A stretch of 64,000 nucleotides of DNA from Planococcus shixiaomingii (GCF_030413615.1 NZ_CP129236.1:3642001-3706000), one strand, 5' to 3'. Positions 9,148 to 18,452 are shown, numbered from the stretch's first letter. The notes: generated from the letters alone by a model not told the origin. A program made the numbers and translations.

Positions 9148-9179
9148 AAGGCCCTCCATCACTGGAGAGCCTTTTTTTA
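9148..9179. terminator. bidirectional terminator
   Basis: The stem AAGGCcCTCCA / TGGAGaGCCTT (one mismatch) has a T-run on the right, between the converging peptidase and FusB-type genes. Confidence 0.8.
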
Positions 9180-9184
9180 TTCAC

Positions 9185-9871
9185 TTATTTCTGCAGCCGC
9201 TCCACGAATTCGTTCAGGCGATCGAGTGTATTGATGTTGCTGTTGCATGTTTCGTTGTCCTGGCAAATATAGTTGCCGCGTTTGATGTAGTTGTCCTGTC
9301 CGGAGCTTTTCGTCTTGGCGGTGAACAGGCCGACTTCGCTGTGGCGGTTGCAAAGTGAGCAGATGCCTTTCTTGTGGCTGCGCGTCACTGTGCCTTGGAC
9401 GCCTTGCAGCGCGCCGTCTTTTTCCATCACCAAGTACATGAGAGTCGAGCTTTCAATCCACGACAGGTACGACAGCTTTTTAAAGTCGAGCGCTTCAAGC
9501 TTCGGCCCTTTGAGCTTTTTCGCTTTCGGGAACAGCTTCTTCAACGCTTGATCGGTGACGGTCTTGAAAGGAATGACGTAAGGTCGCAGTTGCTCCAAAA
9601 AAGCCTCGGCGTCAGCCGTCTCCTTGACTTGAGCCAGCGGGTTGAGCACAGTTTTCTGTTCCTGCGTCAAATTCGGGAAGAGCTTGAATACTTTTTCGTG
9701 CGCCAAGTGGCGAAGGACGTTCAGCACTTCGGCGTCGTTTCCGGTGGCTTGTCCATTAACCAGAATCTTCGTCTGGTCCTTGATGAAGTTGAATTGATCG
9801 TTCCGGATGAACGCATCGGGGCGGTCCCCAGCGTTTCCTGTTCTATCGGCTGTCTCTTTTACATGTATCAT
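9185..9871 (-). CDS. FusB/FusC-family elongation factor G-binding protein
   Basis: This 228-residue cytosolic protein matches the FusB/FusC/Fbp family. These proteins bind elongation factor G and help it leave the ribosome, and some members protect EF-G from fusidic acid. The N-terminal helical domain opens with IRNDQFNFIKDQ. The C-terminal treble-clef zinc finger shows CSLCNRHSEVG near residue 170 and a later CQDNETCN, supplying four cysteines. AAGGAG lies about eight bases before the ATG. It is a lone gene. Whether it gives resistance or only ribosome rescue cannot be told from sequence. Confidence 0.88.
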   Translation of the reverse strand: MIHVKETADRTGNAGDRPDAFIRNDQFNFIKDQTKILVNGQATGNDAEVLNVLRHLAHEKVFKLFPNLTQEQKTVLNPLAQVKETADAEAFLEQLRPYVIPFKTVTDQALKKLFPKAKKLKGPKLEALDFKKLSYLSWIESSTLMYLVMEKDGALQGVQGTVTRSHKKGICSLCNRHSEVGLFTAKTKSSGQDNYIKRGNYICQDNETCNSNINTLDRLNEFVERLQK

Positions 9872-10220
9872 TTGCTCACTCCTTAGTTTTTGGATAGATG
9901 ACTATAAGGAAGAAAGCCGTGTTCTAACAGCGGAGTTATTGGGCGATTAGGTATTGCTTGCCCCATACAAAGTATCGCCGTTTGGAATACCAGGCTTTGC
10001 ATGAGTTTTTAGTGACGCTGACAATTGAATTTTGATTGTCATCTGATATCACATCCCTTCAAAAAACAGGGTAATTCCCTTGTGGTTTATCATACTCGAA
10101 TTTTCTTTCAATTTCCATTTGAAAATCTCCACGTAGGCCTTATTCCGGTTGCTGCTGATTTCTCACCAGTTTAGAGATGTTGGGTTGACAAATAAAATCC
10201 TTTAACGCTAAAACCGATTT
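9872..10220. other. intergenic region upstream of the FusB-type gene
   Basis: I see no gene. An inverted repeat GACAAT / ATTGTC with a nine-base spacer lies at about 10019-10039, some 150 bases upstream of the FusB-type start, and could be a regulatory site. Nothing else stands out. Confidence 0.35.
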
Positions 10221-10517
10221 TTATGTAAGATCCACTTTCTCAAAATGTTCCACCACCGGAAAGGGCTCGTAAAAATGATGCAACAACTGTTTCCAATCCT
10301 GGTATTCAACGGATTGCCTGAATCCTATGGTATGGTCTTCTAGGCTTTCCCACTCCACCAGCAGCAAATACTTGCCCTTCACTTCCAAGCAGCGCTGTAA
10401 TTCGTGCGACCGATAACCTTTCATCGAAGAAATAATTGCCGATGCCTGCTGAAAAGCACTTTCGTATGCTTTCTCCAAACCAGGCTTTACATAAAGAACT
10501 GCAGCTTCTAATACCAT
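10221..10517 (-). CDS. antibiotic biosynthesis monooxygenase (ABM) domain protein
   Basis: This 98-residue single-domain protein has the ABM ferredoxin-like fold pattern: a beta strand with VLEAAVLYVKPG, an alpha helix, the strand KYLLLVEWESLEDH and a final FYEPFPVVEHF. Such proteins act as small oxygenases on quinones or other aromatics, or are heme- or cofactor-free hydroxylases, but many have no known role. GAGGAGG lies upstream of the ATG. A terminator separates it from the ring-fission hydrolase, so it is probably its own unit, although its position beside an aromatic pathway is suggestive. Confidence 0.8.
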   Translation of the reverse strand: MVLEAAVLYVKPGLEKAYESAFQQASAIISSMKGYRSHELQRCLEVKGKYLLLVEWESLEDHTIGFRQSVEYQDWKQLLHHFYEPFPVVEHFEKVDLT

Positions 10518-10611
10518 ACGTCTCCTCCTCTGCTGATTCTGCCGTCATTCATAGCGGGAATCGCCTCTTCAATAATTCTCCCTGAAATTTCCGATTCCTG
10601 CTTTTGCACGC

Positions 10612-10645
10612 AAAAAGAGAAGACGCTCACAGTCAGCGCCTTCTC
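10612..10645 (-). terminator. terminator of the monooxygenase-dioxygenase-hydrolase operon
   Basis: On the minus strand the stem GAGAAGGCGCT / AGCGTCTTCTC is followed by a T-run, 16 bases after the hydrolase stop. Confidence 0.8.
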
Positions 10646-10660
10646 CTGCTTCTTTCACTA

Positions 10661-11491
10661 TCATTTGATAAACGTCAAAATATGTTCCACGAACGGCTCG
10701 GTTTTTTCGATCTGCGTCCAGTGTCCGCATTCGTTGAAAACGTGCAGCTCGGCGTGCGGCAGCAGTTCGATAAGTTTGTAACTTGTTTTTTCGATTGGAA
10801 TAACTTGATCGTTCAGGCCGTGGAACAGCAGTGCCGGGATCTGGATCTGGCGGAGTTCGTCGTCCGTCAGCGCCAGTTCATCGAGCTTGTTCTGGCGCGG
10901 TTCCGGGAACATCGCTTCGAATGACTGCTTGACGTCCGGGCGTATGCTCGCTTCGTAGCGCAGGCGGACAAGTTCTTCGTTGTTCGCGGCTTCCTGATTA
11001 TAAGAAAATATTTTGATCAGTTCGCGCATAGACTCCAGGCTTGCTTCATAGCCCCATACCCGTTCTAATCCTTCTGAAATAGGGAATTGGATACCTGCAC
11101 TTCCCATCAGTATGAGTTTTTTCACTAATTCTGGCCTTTGTAAAGCGACATGCAGTGACAGAGCGCCGCCCATCGAATTGCCCACCAGATAGACCGGGCC
11201 ATCCGATATCGCTTCGATAAAGTTGATCAAATGCTCAACCCATAAATCCACGGGATAGTCATTGCTTTCCCGTTTATCAGTTTCACCGAAGCCGATGATG
11301 TCCGGAGCGAATACATGGTACTTCTCGCTCAGCGTCGGGATGACGAGGCGCCAGTTCGCAAAAGCAGAGACGCCGGGGCCGGAGCCGTGGATGAGGATGA
11401 TCGTTTCTTCCCCCGTGCCTTCCTCGTGGTAATGCGTGTTGATGCCGTTGATGTCGATGAATTTTGAAGCGATGTTTGCAGTTGTTGTCAT
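10661..11491 (-). CDS. 2-hydroxymuconate-semialdehyde hydrolase (C-C bond hydrolase, DmpD/XylF type)
   Basis: This 276-residue alpha/beta-hydrolase cleaves the ring-fission product of catechols, giving a 2-hydroxydienoate plus formate or another acid. The oxyanion-side motif HGSGPG is at residues 35-40, the nucleophile Ser106 sits in GNSMGG, an Asp lies in GLNDQVIP and the His is in ECGHWTQ. HGSGPG and GNSMGG together are typical of meta-cleavage C-C hydrolases. Of three ATGs in a row, the third (11491) has AAGGAG seven bases upstream. It lies after the catechol 2,3-dioxygenase with a strong hairpin between them. Confidence 0.9.
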   Translation of the reverse strand: MTTTANIASKFIDINGINTHYHEEGTGEETIILIHGSGPGVSAFANWRLVIPTLSEKYHVFAPDIIGFGETDKRESNDYPVDLWVEHLINFIEAISDGPVYLVGNSMGGALSLHVALQRPELVKKLILMGSAGIQFPISEGLERVWGYEASLESMRELIKIFSYNQEAANNEELVRLRYEASIRPDVKQSFEAMFPEPRQNKLDELALTDDELRQIQIPALLFHGLNDQVIPIEKTSYKLIELLPHAELHVFNECGHWTQIEKTEPFVEHILTFIK

Positions 11492-11518
11492 CATCATTCT
11501 CCTTCCATTCTAGTAAAT

Positions 11519-11554
11519 AGGCCAGAAGAAACTATTGCTAGTTTCCTCCAGCCT
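11519..11554. other. strong intra-operon hairpin between dioxygenase and hydrolase genes
   Basis: The arms AGGCCAGAAGAAACTA and TAGTTTCCTCCAGCCT pair over 16 positions (two G-T pairs on the minus strand) around a four-base loop. The T-run after it is weak, so it may be a partial terminator, a processing site or an mRNA stabiliser that sets the dioxygenase to hydrolase ratio. Confidence 0.6.
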
Positions 11555-11587
11555 CTTATTAGTCGATGCCGGGAAATTCATTTTTTA

Positions 11588-12565
11588 TTACACATTTTCC
11601 ACTGGTGCCTTTGTTTTGACCGGTGTCGCGTATTCGAAGAATTCCGCAGGCAGACTCGAACCGTGCCAGATGACCGAGTGCTCAAGGTCCGTGCCTTTCC
11701 ACTCGATTGTCTTCCAAGCCGGGTCAAAGATCTGGTAGCCGGAATCCCCAAATAATTCCACACGGTTGCCGCCCGGTTCAATTACATAGAGGAAATTGGC
11801 TTGTGTTACACCATGCTTTCCTGGACCGGATTCAATCTTAAATCCAGCTTCGATTAATAGATCGGCAACATCTGCTAAGTGCTGTGGATAGCCGTACCAG
11901 TAGCAGATGTGGTGCAGACGGCCTTTTTCACCGAGGGGATCGCCCATGATGGCGATGTCGTGCACCAAGTTTGTGACACTCAGCCAAGCTGCGACGTCTT
12001 TATCGTCCCCGTCCAGGATACGCTCGCGCACTTTGAAGCCAAGCGCTTCTTCCAGGAACTCCACGTTTTTGTTCGTTTCGCTCGCTGATAAGTTTACATG
12101 GTCAATGCGGCGGACCGGCACACCTCTCGCCGGACGCTTCTGCGGGCGGTTCAACAGCGGTGTTTTCTGGTCTTCCGGCGCCTGGTAGTATTCCACGTCC
12201 CACAGGATTTCCATCTTATGACCGTCCGGCGTCTGGAACTGGTAAGCCCGGCCATGTCCGACGTCGCCGTCGATCCAGCCGATGCCCTGCCCCAGTTCTT
12301 CAAGCGCTTGGACGCGGCGTTCCAGCGCCTGCGGAGAAGTGGCGCGCCACGCAATATGGCCAAGTCCAGCTTCGTCTTTGGCCGTAATGATCAAGGTACT
12401 GTGATAGAAGTCTTCGTAAGCGCGCATATAGACGGAATTACCTTCGCGGTGCGCTTCTTCCATCCCTAAGATTTCCCGGAAAAATTTCACCGAGCCTTCC
12501 AAATCTGTGCTGTAAATCTCAACGTGCGCTAATTGTGCTACATCTAAAATCGGTTCTTTTGTCAT
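11588..12565 (-). CDS. catechol 2,3-dioxygenase (extradiol, type I two-domain)
   Basis: This 325-residue iron(II) extradiol dioxygenase opens catechol next to the hydroxyls to give 2-hydroxymuconate semialdehyde. Two vicinal-oxygen-chelate domains are present (about 10-125 and 152-275). Expected iron ligands are His156 (DHVNLS), His218 or His219 (LHHICYWY) and Glu270 (NRVELFG). Expected catalytic His202, His251 and Tyr260 are all in place relative to XylE. The start is the ATG giving MTKEPILDV, with AGGAGG nine bases upstream. The longer frame runs into the monooxygenase gene and is wrong. It follows that gene by 22 bases. Confidence 0.93.
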   Translation of the reverse strand: MTKEPILDVAQLAHVEIYSTDLEGSVKFFREILGMEEAHREGNSVYMRAYEDFYHSTLIITAKDEAGLGHIAWRATSPQALERRVQALEELGQGIGWIDGDVGHGRAYQFQTPDGHKMEILWDVEYYQAPEDQKTPLLNRPQKRPARGVPVRRIDHVNLSASETNKNVEFLEEALGFKVRERILDGDDKDVAAWLSVTNLVHDIAIMGDPLGEKGRLHHICYWYGYPQHLADVADLLIEAGFKIESGPGKHGVTQANFLYVIEPGGNRVELFGDSGYQIFDPAWKTIEWKGTDLEHSVIWHGSSLPAEFFEYATPVKTKAPVENV

Positions 12566-12587
12566 TTTTCCATACCTCCTCAAATTT

Positions 12588-13793
12588 TTACCATACTGGG
12601 TTTCCTTTAAAGCCGAATATTGATTTTCCGTAAGCCGCCAGTGAATCTTCGTAAAGATGCGTCGGATGTGTCGCAACCGTGATGATGTCGCGGACAAACA
12701 TTTCCGTCGGGTCGGTCTTGAATACTGAATTTCCACCAAGCGTCAGCATTACGCGCAATGCCATTTCGGCTGCATTTTTCGAGACATAGCCGCGGATGGC
12801 GAATAACTTTTCACGTTCCTCTTCATCCAAAGTGACCAAGCGCTTTTCCTGATAGCCAGTCAACTTCTCAACATACTCATTCGACAAGCCTTTCAAAGAA
12901 CTGAGCTGGATCTTCAATTCCGCCAGCACACGCTGGCTGCTGGCCGCCTCTTTTTCGTTTTGGCCATTATTGAAAATCCGGATGCGATTTTCTGTTTTTT
13001 CCTGAAAAATGTGAAGGAGCCGTTCAATGCCGCCGATTTGGATAAACTGGAAGCCCATTAAAAAGAATTGCATATACGGTACATTCGCAATTTGATAGTC
13101 CGGCTCGTAATTGTCTTTACCAAGCCCTGCGCCGCCCATCACACGTGCGATTTTGAATACGCGGTCCGGTGCGATGTAGACGTTATCCAGCCGGACGCCA
13201 TTGCTGCCTGTACCGCGCAGCCCCAATGTGTCCCAGTTGTCAACGAGCTCAACATCATCCTTGTGCACGATAAACAGTCCATATTCCGGCTCTGTTCCGT
13301 CTTTCAGCTTTGCAATGGCACCGAGTGCGATCCAGTCGCTCCACAACACCCCGCTGCAGAAGTTCCACTGACCGGACAGGCGGTAGCCTTCCCCGTCATC
13401 TGTAACTTTTCCGACTGGTGCGAATACATCCGCCATCAAGCCGCCGCTATTGAACAATGCGTCACGGCTTTCTTTCGGCAAGAAGGCCGGCCATGTTTCG
13501 TGTATCACGAAGAAGTAACTCAGCCAGGCTGCCGGCACACTGTGGTAGGCAATTGTCCGGATCATTTCACCGAATGTGAAGTAATCCAGATCCTGTCCGC
13601 CGTATGCTTTGGGGCGCAGCAACTTATGGAATTCCGCTTCTCTGATCTTTTCAATTACCACGTCCGAAAGTTTGGCGTTTTGTTCGGCTTCTGAAGCATA
13701 CTTTTCAGCAATCAGCCCAACCTGCTTTGCTTTTTCGATCAGTTCATCTCGGTTGACTGTTGTCTTTCGGGTTTCCACTTGATTGATTAACAT
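12588..13793 (-). CDS. flavin-dependent monooxygenase, acyl-CoA dehydrogenase fold (oxygenase component)
   Basis: This 401-residue protein has the acyl-CoA dehydrogenase fold (N-terminal helical domain about 15-120, central beta domain about 125-220, C-terminal helical domain about 240-390). It is of the kind used by group D two-component monooxygenases such as HsaA and the Acinetobacter C2 p-hydroxyphenylacetate hydroxylase. These use reduced flavin from a partner to hydroxylate phenols in the ortho position. The motif [10 protein letters not shown] and the C-terminal [18 protein letters not shown] fit that group. It heads the operon with catechol 2,3-dioxygenase, so its product should be a catechol. 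The likely partner is the flavin reductase at 16285. The exact phenol is not readable from sequence. Confidence 0.85.
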   Translation of the reverse strand: MLINQVETRKTTVNRDELIEKAKQVGLIAEKYASEAEQNAKLSDVVIEKIREAEFHKLLRPKAYGGQDLDYFTFGEMIRTIAYHSVPAAWLSYFFVIHETWPAFLPKESRDALFNSGGLMADVFAPVGKVTDDGEGYRLSGQWNFCSGVLWSDWIALGAIAKLKDGTEPEYGLFIVHKDDVELVDNWDTLGLRGTGSNGVRLDNVYIAPDRVFKIARVMGGAGLGKDNYEPDYQIANVPYMQFFLMGFQFIQIGGIERLLHIFQEKTENRIRIFNNGQNEKEAASSQRVLAELKIQLSSLKGLSNEYVEKLTGYQEKRLVTLDEEEREKLFAIRGYVSKNAAEMALRVMLTLGGNSVFKTDPTEMFVRDIITVATHPTHLYEDSLAAYGKSIFGFKGNPVW

Positions 13794-14070
13794 GAAAATT
13801 CCTCCTTTTTGGTAAGCGCTTTCAAACCCCTCAGTGCGGCGGTAAGAATTAACAACATCATAACCGGAGAAAAAATCAGAAAATACACACTAAATCTTCG
13901 GAAAATTCACACGTTTTAAACCGTTTGCTGTTAAATATTTTCCCAATATATATTTCTTCCGTGTTAACAGCGCATCATATCCCTGTATATACTGGATTCT
14001 TAACAAACCTATATTCCATTAACGCTTTTTAAATATAGCCAAACATTTCAACCGTTTCCTATTTTCCGCA
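13794..14070. promoter_or_regulatory. upstream region of the monooxygenase operon with candidate regulator sites
   Basis: This AT-rich region holds no gene. A perfect 8-bp inverted repeat GCTGTTAA / TTAACAGC (13926-13933 and 13974-13981) spans about 40 bases. The sequence AAACCGTTTGCTGTT (13918-13932) reappears nearly intact at 16074-16089 in the divergent promoter region (AAACCTTTTAGCTGTT). This makes it a candidate site for the aromatic sensor-regulator. Confidence 0.4.
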
Positions 14071-14108
14071 AAAAAAGCCTTGCCGCTCCAGTGAGAGGCA
14101 AGGCTTTT
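14071..14108 (-). terminator. terminator of the aromatic regulator gene
   Basis: The stem AAAAGCCTTGCC / GGCAAGGCTTTT with a 12-base loop has a T-run on the minus strand, directly after the regulator stop. Confidence 0.85.
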
Positions 14109-14111
14109 CGC

Positions 14112-15932
14112 TTAGATCGTGATAGTTCCTTTTGTTTTTAAAATGTTGATGGCCAGGTAAATGGAGAACAGGGCTTGTGTATCCGTCAGATCCTGGTTTA
14201 GGATTTCGCTGATTTTCGCGAGCCGATAGCGCAATCCGCTGATCGACATCGACGTCTTCTTCGACGTATTGTTTATGCTGTTGCCGTTATTGATGTACGC
14301 GTAAAGGGTCTTAATCAAATCGAACTCTTTATCAATCGCCAGCAGCTTGCCGATATGCTGATCAACGAAACGGTCAATCAACATATCATCTTGTATCTGG
14401 AATAATACGCTTTCGATGCCGAGTTCTTTGAAATAAGAGACATTGGTTTGATCGTTAGTGGCGCGCAGCGCAGCCAGTGTTTCGTTGTAAAGCACGATGA
14501 CATCCATAAATTTCGGGTTCACAGTACTGACTCCGATGCAGAATTTGTGCTGGGAATACCGCCGCAGGCAGTGTTTGAACAGGTGATCGATGAATTTCGA
14601 TTGATCCATGTTCAGCTTTTCAAAAGAAGGATACTCGATCAGCACGATGATTTTATCAAGCTTTTGCGAAACAATGGCATGGATATTGCGCTCATTCAAA
14701 AACAAGTTGATGGAGCGGATCAGTTCCTCATTAAAGGCAATTTCGTGTTCGTGGCCTTTCCGGTCGCAGTCGATTGCCAGCATCCAATACGTTGAAGCGG
14801 AATCGAAATTCAAGTAATAAGAAACTTTGTATATTTCCTCTTCCGTTAAACGGCGTTCCAAAATGTCATCCAAAAAACTGCGTTTGATGTTTTGCTCCGC
14901 ATTTACTTTAATGTTCTCATTCAGCAGGATGATTGCAGACGCCAATCCTGCTTTCTCGATGATCATATAATCCAGCTCATTCGGCTGTTCCTGGCCGCTG
15001 TAGACAAACGAGCAATACCCCTTTACCTGCTGTTCATAGAAAATCGGGGTGCGCAGCAGCGAAAATTCATCTGAATAGCGGGTAAATACCGTATGCTTCG
15101 ATTTGAACTTCCGCAAATCAAGCGGCTCCTCCAAAGCGCCGGCCTGAACAAGAATTTGGTGATTGTCGTCTTCGATAAAGGCCGTCAAACCGGTCGTTTC
15201 ATATAAAATATCGACCACTTTTTGAATTCCCTGTTTGGACAGCAACTCCTCGATCAGGCGCTGGTGAATCTCATTCGCTTTGGTTAGGTGGTCACGTTCG
15301 GTTTTCAGTTTTTCTGTCACTTCGTCTAGTTCTTTAATGATGCTGGTCGCTTGGTAGTAGCCTTGCTCGTTGGCAATTTCGGCTCCCCACTTTTCAATGG
15401 GCATGCAGATGCATTTGCATTCCGCGTGGCCCATCGCCCGGCATTCCACTTCCTTTACCAAAATCGGCTGCCCCAATACGGTCGACAGGTAGCCGCTGAC
15501 ATAGCCACATAACGTATGGCAGACCGGTTCGGTGCTTACTGGATGGTTTTTCAAATACTGCTCTGCTTCGAATGTATTGACCCACAGCACATTTATAAAC
15601 TCCAGCTGATCTTTGTCTGTGCGTATTTCCAGAATTTCCACTTTGTCGAGATAACCGTGAAGCCGGTGGAATTTTGGCCCTGCGTACACGGCATCCCATA
15701 CGCTGTCCCACTCAAACAGCTTCGCTTTTTCCCCGTCGCTTACTCCGCAATGCCAGCCGTAGCGGGTAAACACCCCTTTCGTCCGGTCTTCGCCGATCAC
15801 TTTGAAAAGTTCTTTTTTTAAGGCGGTTCTTGCTTCAATCGGGATAGTGATGACACGGTCGTACAGTTCACTTACAACGCTTTCTTTCTGGGAATCAAAC
15901 ACATCTTTCAATTTTACAGGTTCAGATTTCAT
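14112..15932 (-). CDS. aromatic-sensing regulator: XylR_N + V4R sensor fused to PucR/CdaR-type helix-turn-helix
   Basis: This 606-residue regulator joins two families. The N-terminal part (about 10-105, with TRYGWHCGVSDGEKAKLFEW) resembles the XylR/DmpR activator domain that binds phenols. It is followed by a V4R domain (about 120-190) with cysteines in CHTLCGY and in ECRAMGHAECKCIC that fit the zinc site of that domain. A linker helix, a GAF-like middle (about 230-350) and a CdaR-like region lead to a C-terminal PucR helix-turn-helix (about 550-600, SISGLRYRLAKISEIL). There is no AAA+ sigma-54 module. It lies between the two aromatic blocks and very probably activates them on sensing the phenol. 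Confidence 0.85.
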   Translation of the reverse strand: MKSEPVKLKDVFDSQKESVVSELYDRVITIPIEARTALKKELFKVIGEDRTKGVFTRYGWHCGVSDGEKAKLFEWDSVWDAVYAGPKFHRLHGYLDKVEILEIRTDKDQLEFINVLWVNTFEAEQYLKNHPVSTEPVCHTLCGYVSGYLSTVLGQPILVKEVECRAMGHAECKCICMPIEKWGAEIANEQGYYQATSIIKELDEVTEKLKTERDHLTKANEIHQRLIEELLSKQGIQKVVDILYETTGLTAFIEDDNHQILVQAGALEEPLDLRKFKSKHTVFTRYSDEFSLLRTPIFYEQQVKGYCSFVYSGQEQPNELDYMIIEKAGLASAIILLNENIKVNAEQNIKRSFLDDILERRLTEEEIYKVSYYLNFDSASTYWMLAIDCDRKGHEHEIAFNEELIRSINLFLNERNIHAIVSQKLDKIIVLIEYPSFEKLNMDQSKFIDHLFKHCLRRYSQHKFCIGVSTVNPKFMDVIVLYNETLAALRATNDQTNVSYFKELGIESVLFQIQDDMLIDRFVDQHIGKLLAIDKEFDLIKTLYAYINNGNSINNTSKKTSMSISGLRYRLAKISEILNQDLTDTQALFSIYLAINILKTKGTITI

Positions 15933-16284
15933 TCATATTCCCCCCTTATCTGAAGTGTTGCCGTTCTAGAATCCGTCAGCAGACAAAAAATTGCCGCCTA
16001 AATGTCTTTTTCATTAAAATACAGAATCATTATTTTAACAACTCTTAATTTTCAATTAAATTATTATATTAATAAACCTTTTAGCTGTTTTACACTAAAA
16101 TTAGCCGGAAGTTGCTACTGAACGTTTGTATTTTTAGCTTTGCCGAGCTGATATTCTCAAGGTGTAAGATTTTTAGATAAGCTCTAGTCCAATTACATCC
16201 TGTCATCAAGAAGAAACCAAAAAGTAAGCGGTTACAAAAAGATGAATCTCAGCCACCATATCACAATGAAAAGGAGAATGTAAA
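15933..16284. promoter_or_regulatory. divergent regulatory region between regulator and reductase operon
   Basis: No gene is seen. The region is AT-rich, with the shared motif AAACCTTTTAGCTGTT at 16074-16089, an inverted TTTTAG / CTAAAA element just beside it, and AAAAGGAGA before the reductase ATG. Promoters for both directions must lie here, but I cannot place convincing -35/-10 pairs. Confidence 0.4.
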
Positions 16285-16758
16285 ATGGATGATTTGTTAT
16301 TTAGACAAGCAATGGGGAAATTCGCAACGGGTGTCACGGTGTTGACGACAACTCACGAAGGGGATATCCACGGGATGACGGCCAACGCTTTCATGTCTGT
16401 TTCATTGGACCCTAAACTGGTAGTGATTTCAATCGGGCATCGCGCACGTTTTTTGGAAAAAGTTTCTCAGTCAAAGCGCTTTGCTGTCAACATTCTGGCT
16501 GAAGATCAAGAACCCCTGTCCCGGCATTTTTCCGGTAGACCGCAAGAAGACGTACAGTTTGCCTCTTTGGATGGACTGCCTGTACTCGACGGTGCGGTTG
16601 CAAAGGTCACGTGTGATGTCGCTTCTGTCTACGTAGAAGGCGACCACACCTTATTCATTGGGAAAGTAACCGCCATTGAACTTGAAGACAAAAACCCTCT
16701 CCTTTTTTATTCCGGACAGTATTGCGAACTGACAACACTCGAAACCAATAAAATATAA
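16285..16758 (+). CDS. flavin reductase, HpaC-like (monooxygenase reductase component)
   Basis: This 157-residue protein belongs to the flavin reductase-like (HpaC/RutF) family, which uses NAD(P)H to reduce FMN or FAD and releases it to a partner oxygenase. Family marks include FRQAMGKFATGVTVLTT at the start, GMTANAFMSVSLDPKLV and the C-terminal PLLFYSGQYCEL. AAAGGAGAATG lies before the ATG. It begins the plus-strand aromatic block and is the natural partner of the acyl-CoA-dehydrogenase-fold monooxygenase at 12588-13793, although the two are in opposite operons. Confidence 0.9.
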   Translation: MDDLLFRQAMGKFATGVTVLTTTHEGDIHGMTANAFMSVSLDPKLVVISIGHRARFLEKVSQSKRFAVNILAEDQEPLSRHFSGRPQEDVQFASLDGLPVLDGAVAKVTCDVASVYVEGDHTLFIGKVTAIELEDKNPLLFYSGQYCELTTLETNKI

Positions 16759-16770
16759 GCAGGTGAGCCA

Positions 16771-17562
16771 ATGGAACTCCAGGCAATTGCACAGAAATTA
16801 AGAGATGCAGAAATAGCGAAAAAACCCATCGCCCCTTTGACTGAAACAGAAGCACAGCTAACTGCCGAAGATGCCTACAGAATCCAATTGCATCAAATTC
16901 AGCAGAAAGTAAGTGAAGGAGCCGTTGTAATGGGCTTGAAGATCGGCCTGACAAGCAAGGCCATGCAGGAAATGCTGAACGTCCATACACCGGATTACGG
17001 ATTCGTCCTGGATACGATGGTTTTTCAAGAACAGTCCGCGATCAATGCGGAGCGATTCATACAGCCGAAAGTGGAATTTGAAATCGCCTTTGTCTTCAAA
17101 GAAGCGCTAAAAGGTCCAGGAGTGACGGTCGAAGACGTGATTCGTGCGACGGATTATGTGGTACCGTCGATTGAAATCATCGACAGTCGGATTGAAGACT
17201 GGCGCATCAAATTTGAAGACACGGTCGCCGATAACGGCTCATCCGCCGGCGCGCTCTTGGGTTCTAAACGCACATCATTGGCGGATATCGATATCGCCAA
17301 TATCCGCATGACGGTATTTAAAAATGAGGAAGTGATTGACAGCGCAACAAGCAGCGCCGTGCTTGGAAATCCGCTGAATGCCGTCGTCTGGCTGGCCAAC
17401 GAAGTGGGTCGCTATGATATCGCGATTGAACCCGGCATGTTCGTGCTATCCGGCGCCTTATCCAAAGCCTTGCCTTTTGCAAATGGCGACCGCTTTCAAG
17501 CGGATTTCGGTGAAGTGGGCGACGTCCGGATTTCTTTTCAGCCAGCAGAGGTGAAAAAATGA
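16771..17562 (+). CDS. 2-oxopent-4-enoate (2-keto-4-pentenoate) hydratase
   Basis: This 263-residue protein of the fumarylacetoacetase-like hydratase/decarboxylase family adds water to 2-hydroxypenta-2,4-dienoate to give 4-hydroxy-2-oxovalerate. The metal-binding acidic residues sit in [11 protein letters not shown] (about 107-117), and the lysine-containing MGLKIGLTS and the [11 protein letters not shown] segment are typical of the family. 4-Oxalocrotonate decarboxylase is a close relative. Hydratase is preferred because no dehydrogenase or tautomerase of the oxalocrotonate branch is present and the aldolase and acetaldehyde dehydrogenase follow directly. Its stop overlaps the next ATG by four bases. 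Confidence 0.88.
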   Translation: MELQAIAQKLRDAEIAKKPIAPLTETEAQLTAEDAYRIQLHQIQQKVSEGAVVMGLKIGLTSKAMQEMLNVHTPDYGFVLDTMVFQEQSAINAERFIQPKVEFEIAFVFKEALKGPGVTVEDVIRATDYVVPSIEIIDSRIEDWRIKFEDTVADNGSSAGALLGSKRTSLADIDIANIRMTVFKNEEVIDSATSSAVLGNPLNAVVWLANEVGRYDIAIEPGMFVLSGALSKALPFANGDRFQADFGEVGDVRISFQPAEVKK

Positions 17563-18440
17563 GAAAATTAAAAGTTGGAATCATCGGTTCAGGAAATATC
17601 GGAACGGATTTGATGTATAAAATCGAACGCTGCGATTCACTGGAAATGAGCGTCATGGTCGGCATTGATCCGGATTCTGAAGGATTGAAACGTGCGCGGG
17701 ATGCGGGCTATGCCGTCATTTCCACCGGCATCGACGGGTTGATGGAACAACTCGACCTCGTCGACATCGTCTTTGATGCGACAAGCGCATATGCCCATAA
17801 AAAACATAGCGACCTGCTGACGGCTGCCGGAAAAAAAGTCATTGATTTGACGCCGGCTGCAATTGGGCCTTTCACTGTTCCCTCGGTCAACTTGAAGGCG
17901 AATTTTGAATCGCCGAATGTCAATATGGTGACTTGCGGCGGACAGGCAACAATTCCAATCGTCCATGCCATCAGCCGCGTTGTGCCGGTTGAGTATGCAG
18001 AAATCGTGGCAACTGTTGCCAGCAAAAGCGCCGGTCCTGGAACGCGTGCCAATATTGACGAGTTCACCCATACTACGTCACGCGCGATTGAAAAAGTCGG
18101 CGGCGCTGAAAAAGGCAAAGCGATCATCATTTTGAACCCTGCAGAGCCGCCGGTCATCATGCGTGACACGGTCAATGCATTGATTAAAGTTGCGGATTTC
18201 GAAGAAGCGGAAGTGATCGCTTCAATCAAAAAAATGGTGGCTGCCGTCCAGGAATACGTGCCCGGCTACCGTCTGCGGGGAGCGCCGCAGTTTGATGGGC
18301 AGCGTGTATCGGTCTTTTTGGAAGTTAAAGGTGCAGGCGATTTCTTCCCTGCCTATTCCGGCAACCTGGATATCATGACCGCTGCCGCTGCAAAAGTAGC
18401 CAATGAAATGGCCAAAGAGCTGATCGCGGCAAACGCGTAA
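17559..18440 (+). CDS. acetaldehyde dehydrogenase, acylating (DmpF/MhpF type)
   Basis: This 293-residue enzyme oxidises acetaldehyde with NAD+ and CoA to acetyl-CoA. The nucleotide-binding [12 protein letters not shown] is at residues 7-18 and the catalytic Cys126 lies in MVTCGGQAT. It normally forms a complex with the aldolase encoded next, so that acetaldehyde is channelled rather than released. The ATG overlaps the hydratase stop, showing translational coupling. Length is slightly short of the usual 300-316 but the core motifs are complete. Confidence 0.95.
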   Translation: MRKLKVGIIGSGNIGTDLMYKIERCDSLEMSVMVGIDPDSEGLKRARDAGYAVISTGIDGLMEQLDLVDIVFDATSAYAHKKHSDLLTAAGKKVIDLTPAAIGPFTVPSVNLKANFESPNVNMVTCGGQATIPIVHAISRVVPVEYAEIVATVASKSAGPGTRANIDEFTHTTSRAIEKVGGAEKGKAIIILNPAEPPVIMRDTVNALIKVADFEEAEVIASIKKMVAAVQEYVPGYRLRGAPQFDGQRVSVFLEVKGAGDFFPAYSGNLDIMTAAAAKVANEMAKELIAANA

Positions 18441-18452
18441 GGAGAGGAACAA

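Noticed and set aside
16771..17562. 4-Oxalocrotonate decarboxylase instead of hydratase
   Set aside because: The family cannot be separated with certainty by eye, but the partner genes of the oxalocrotonate branch are missing and the hydratase product is the substrate of the aldolase encoded two genes downstream.
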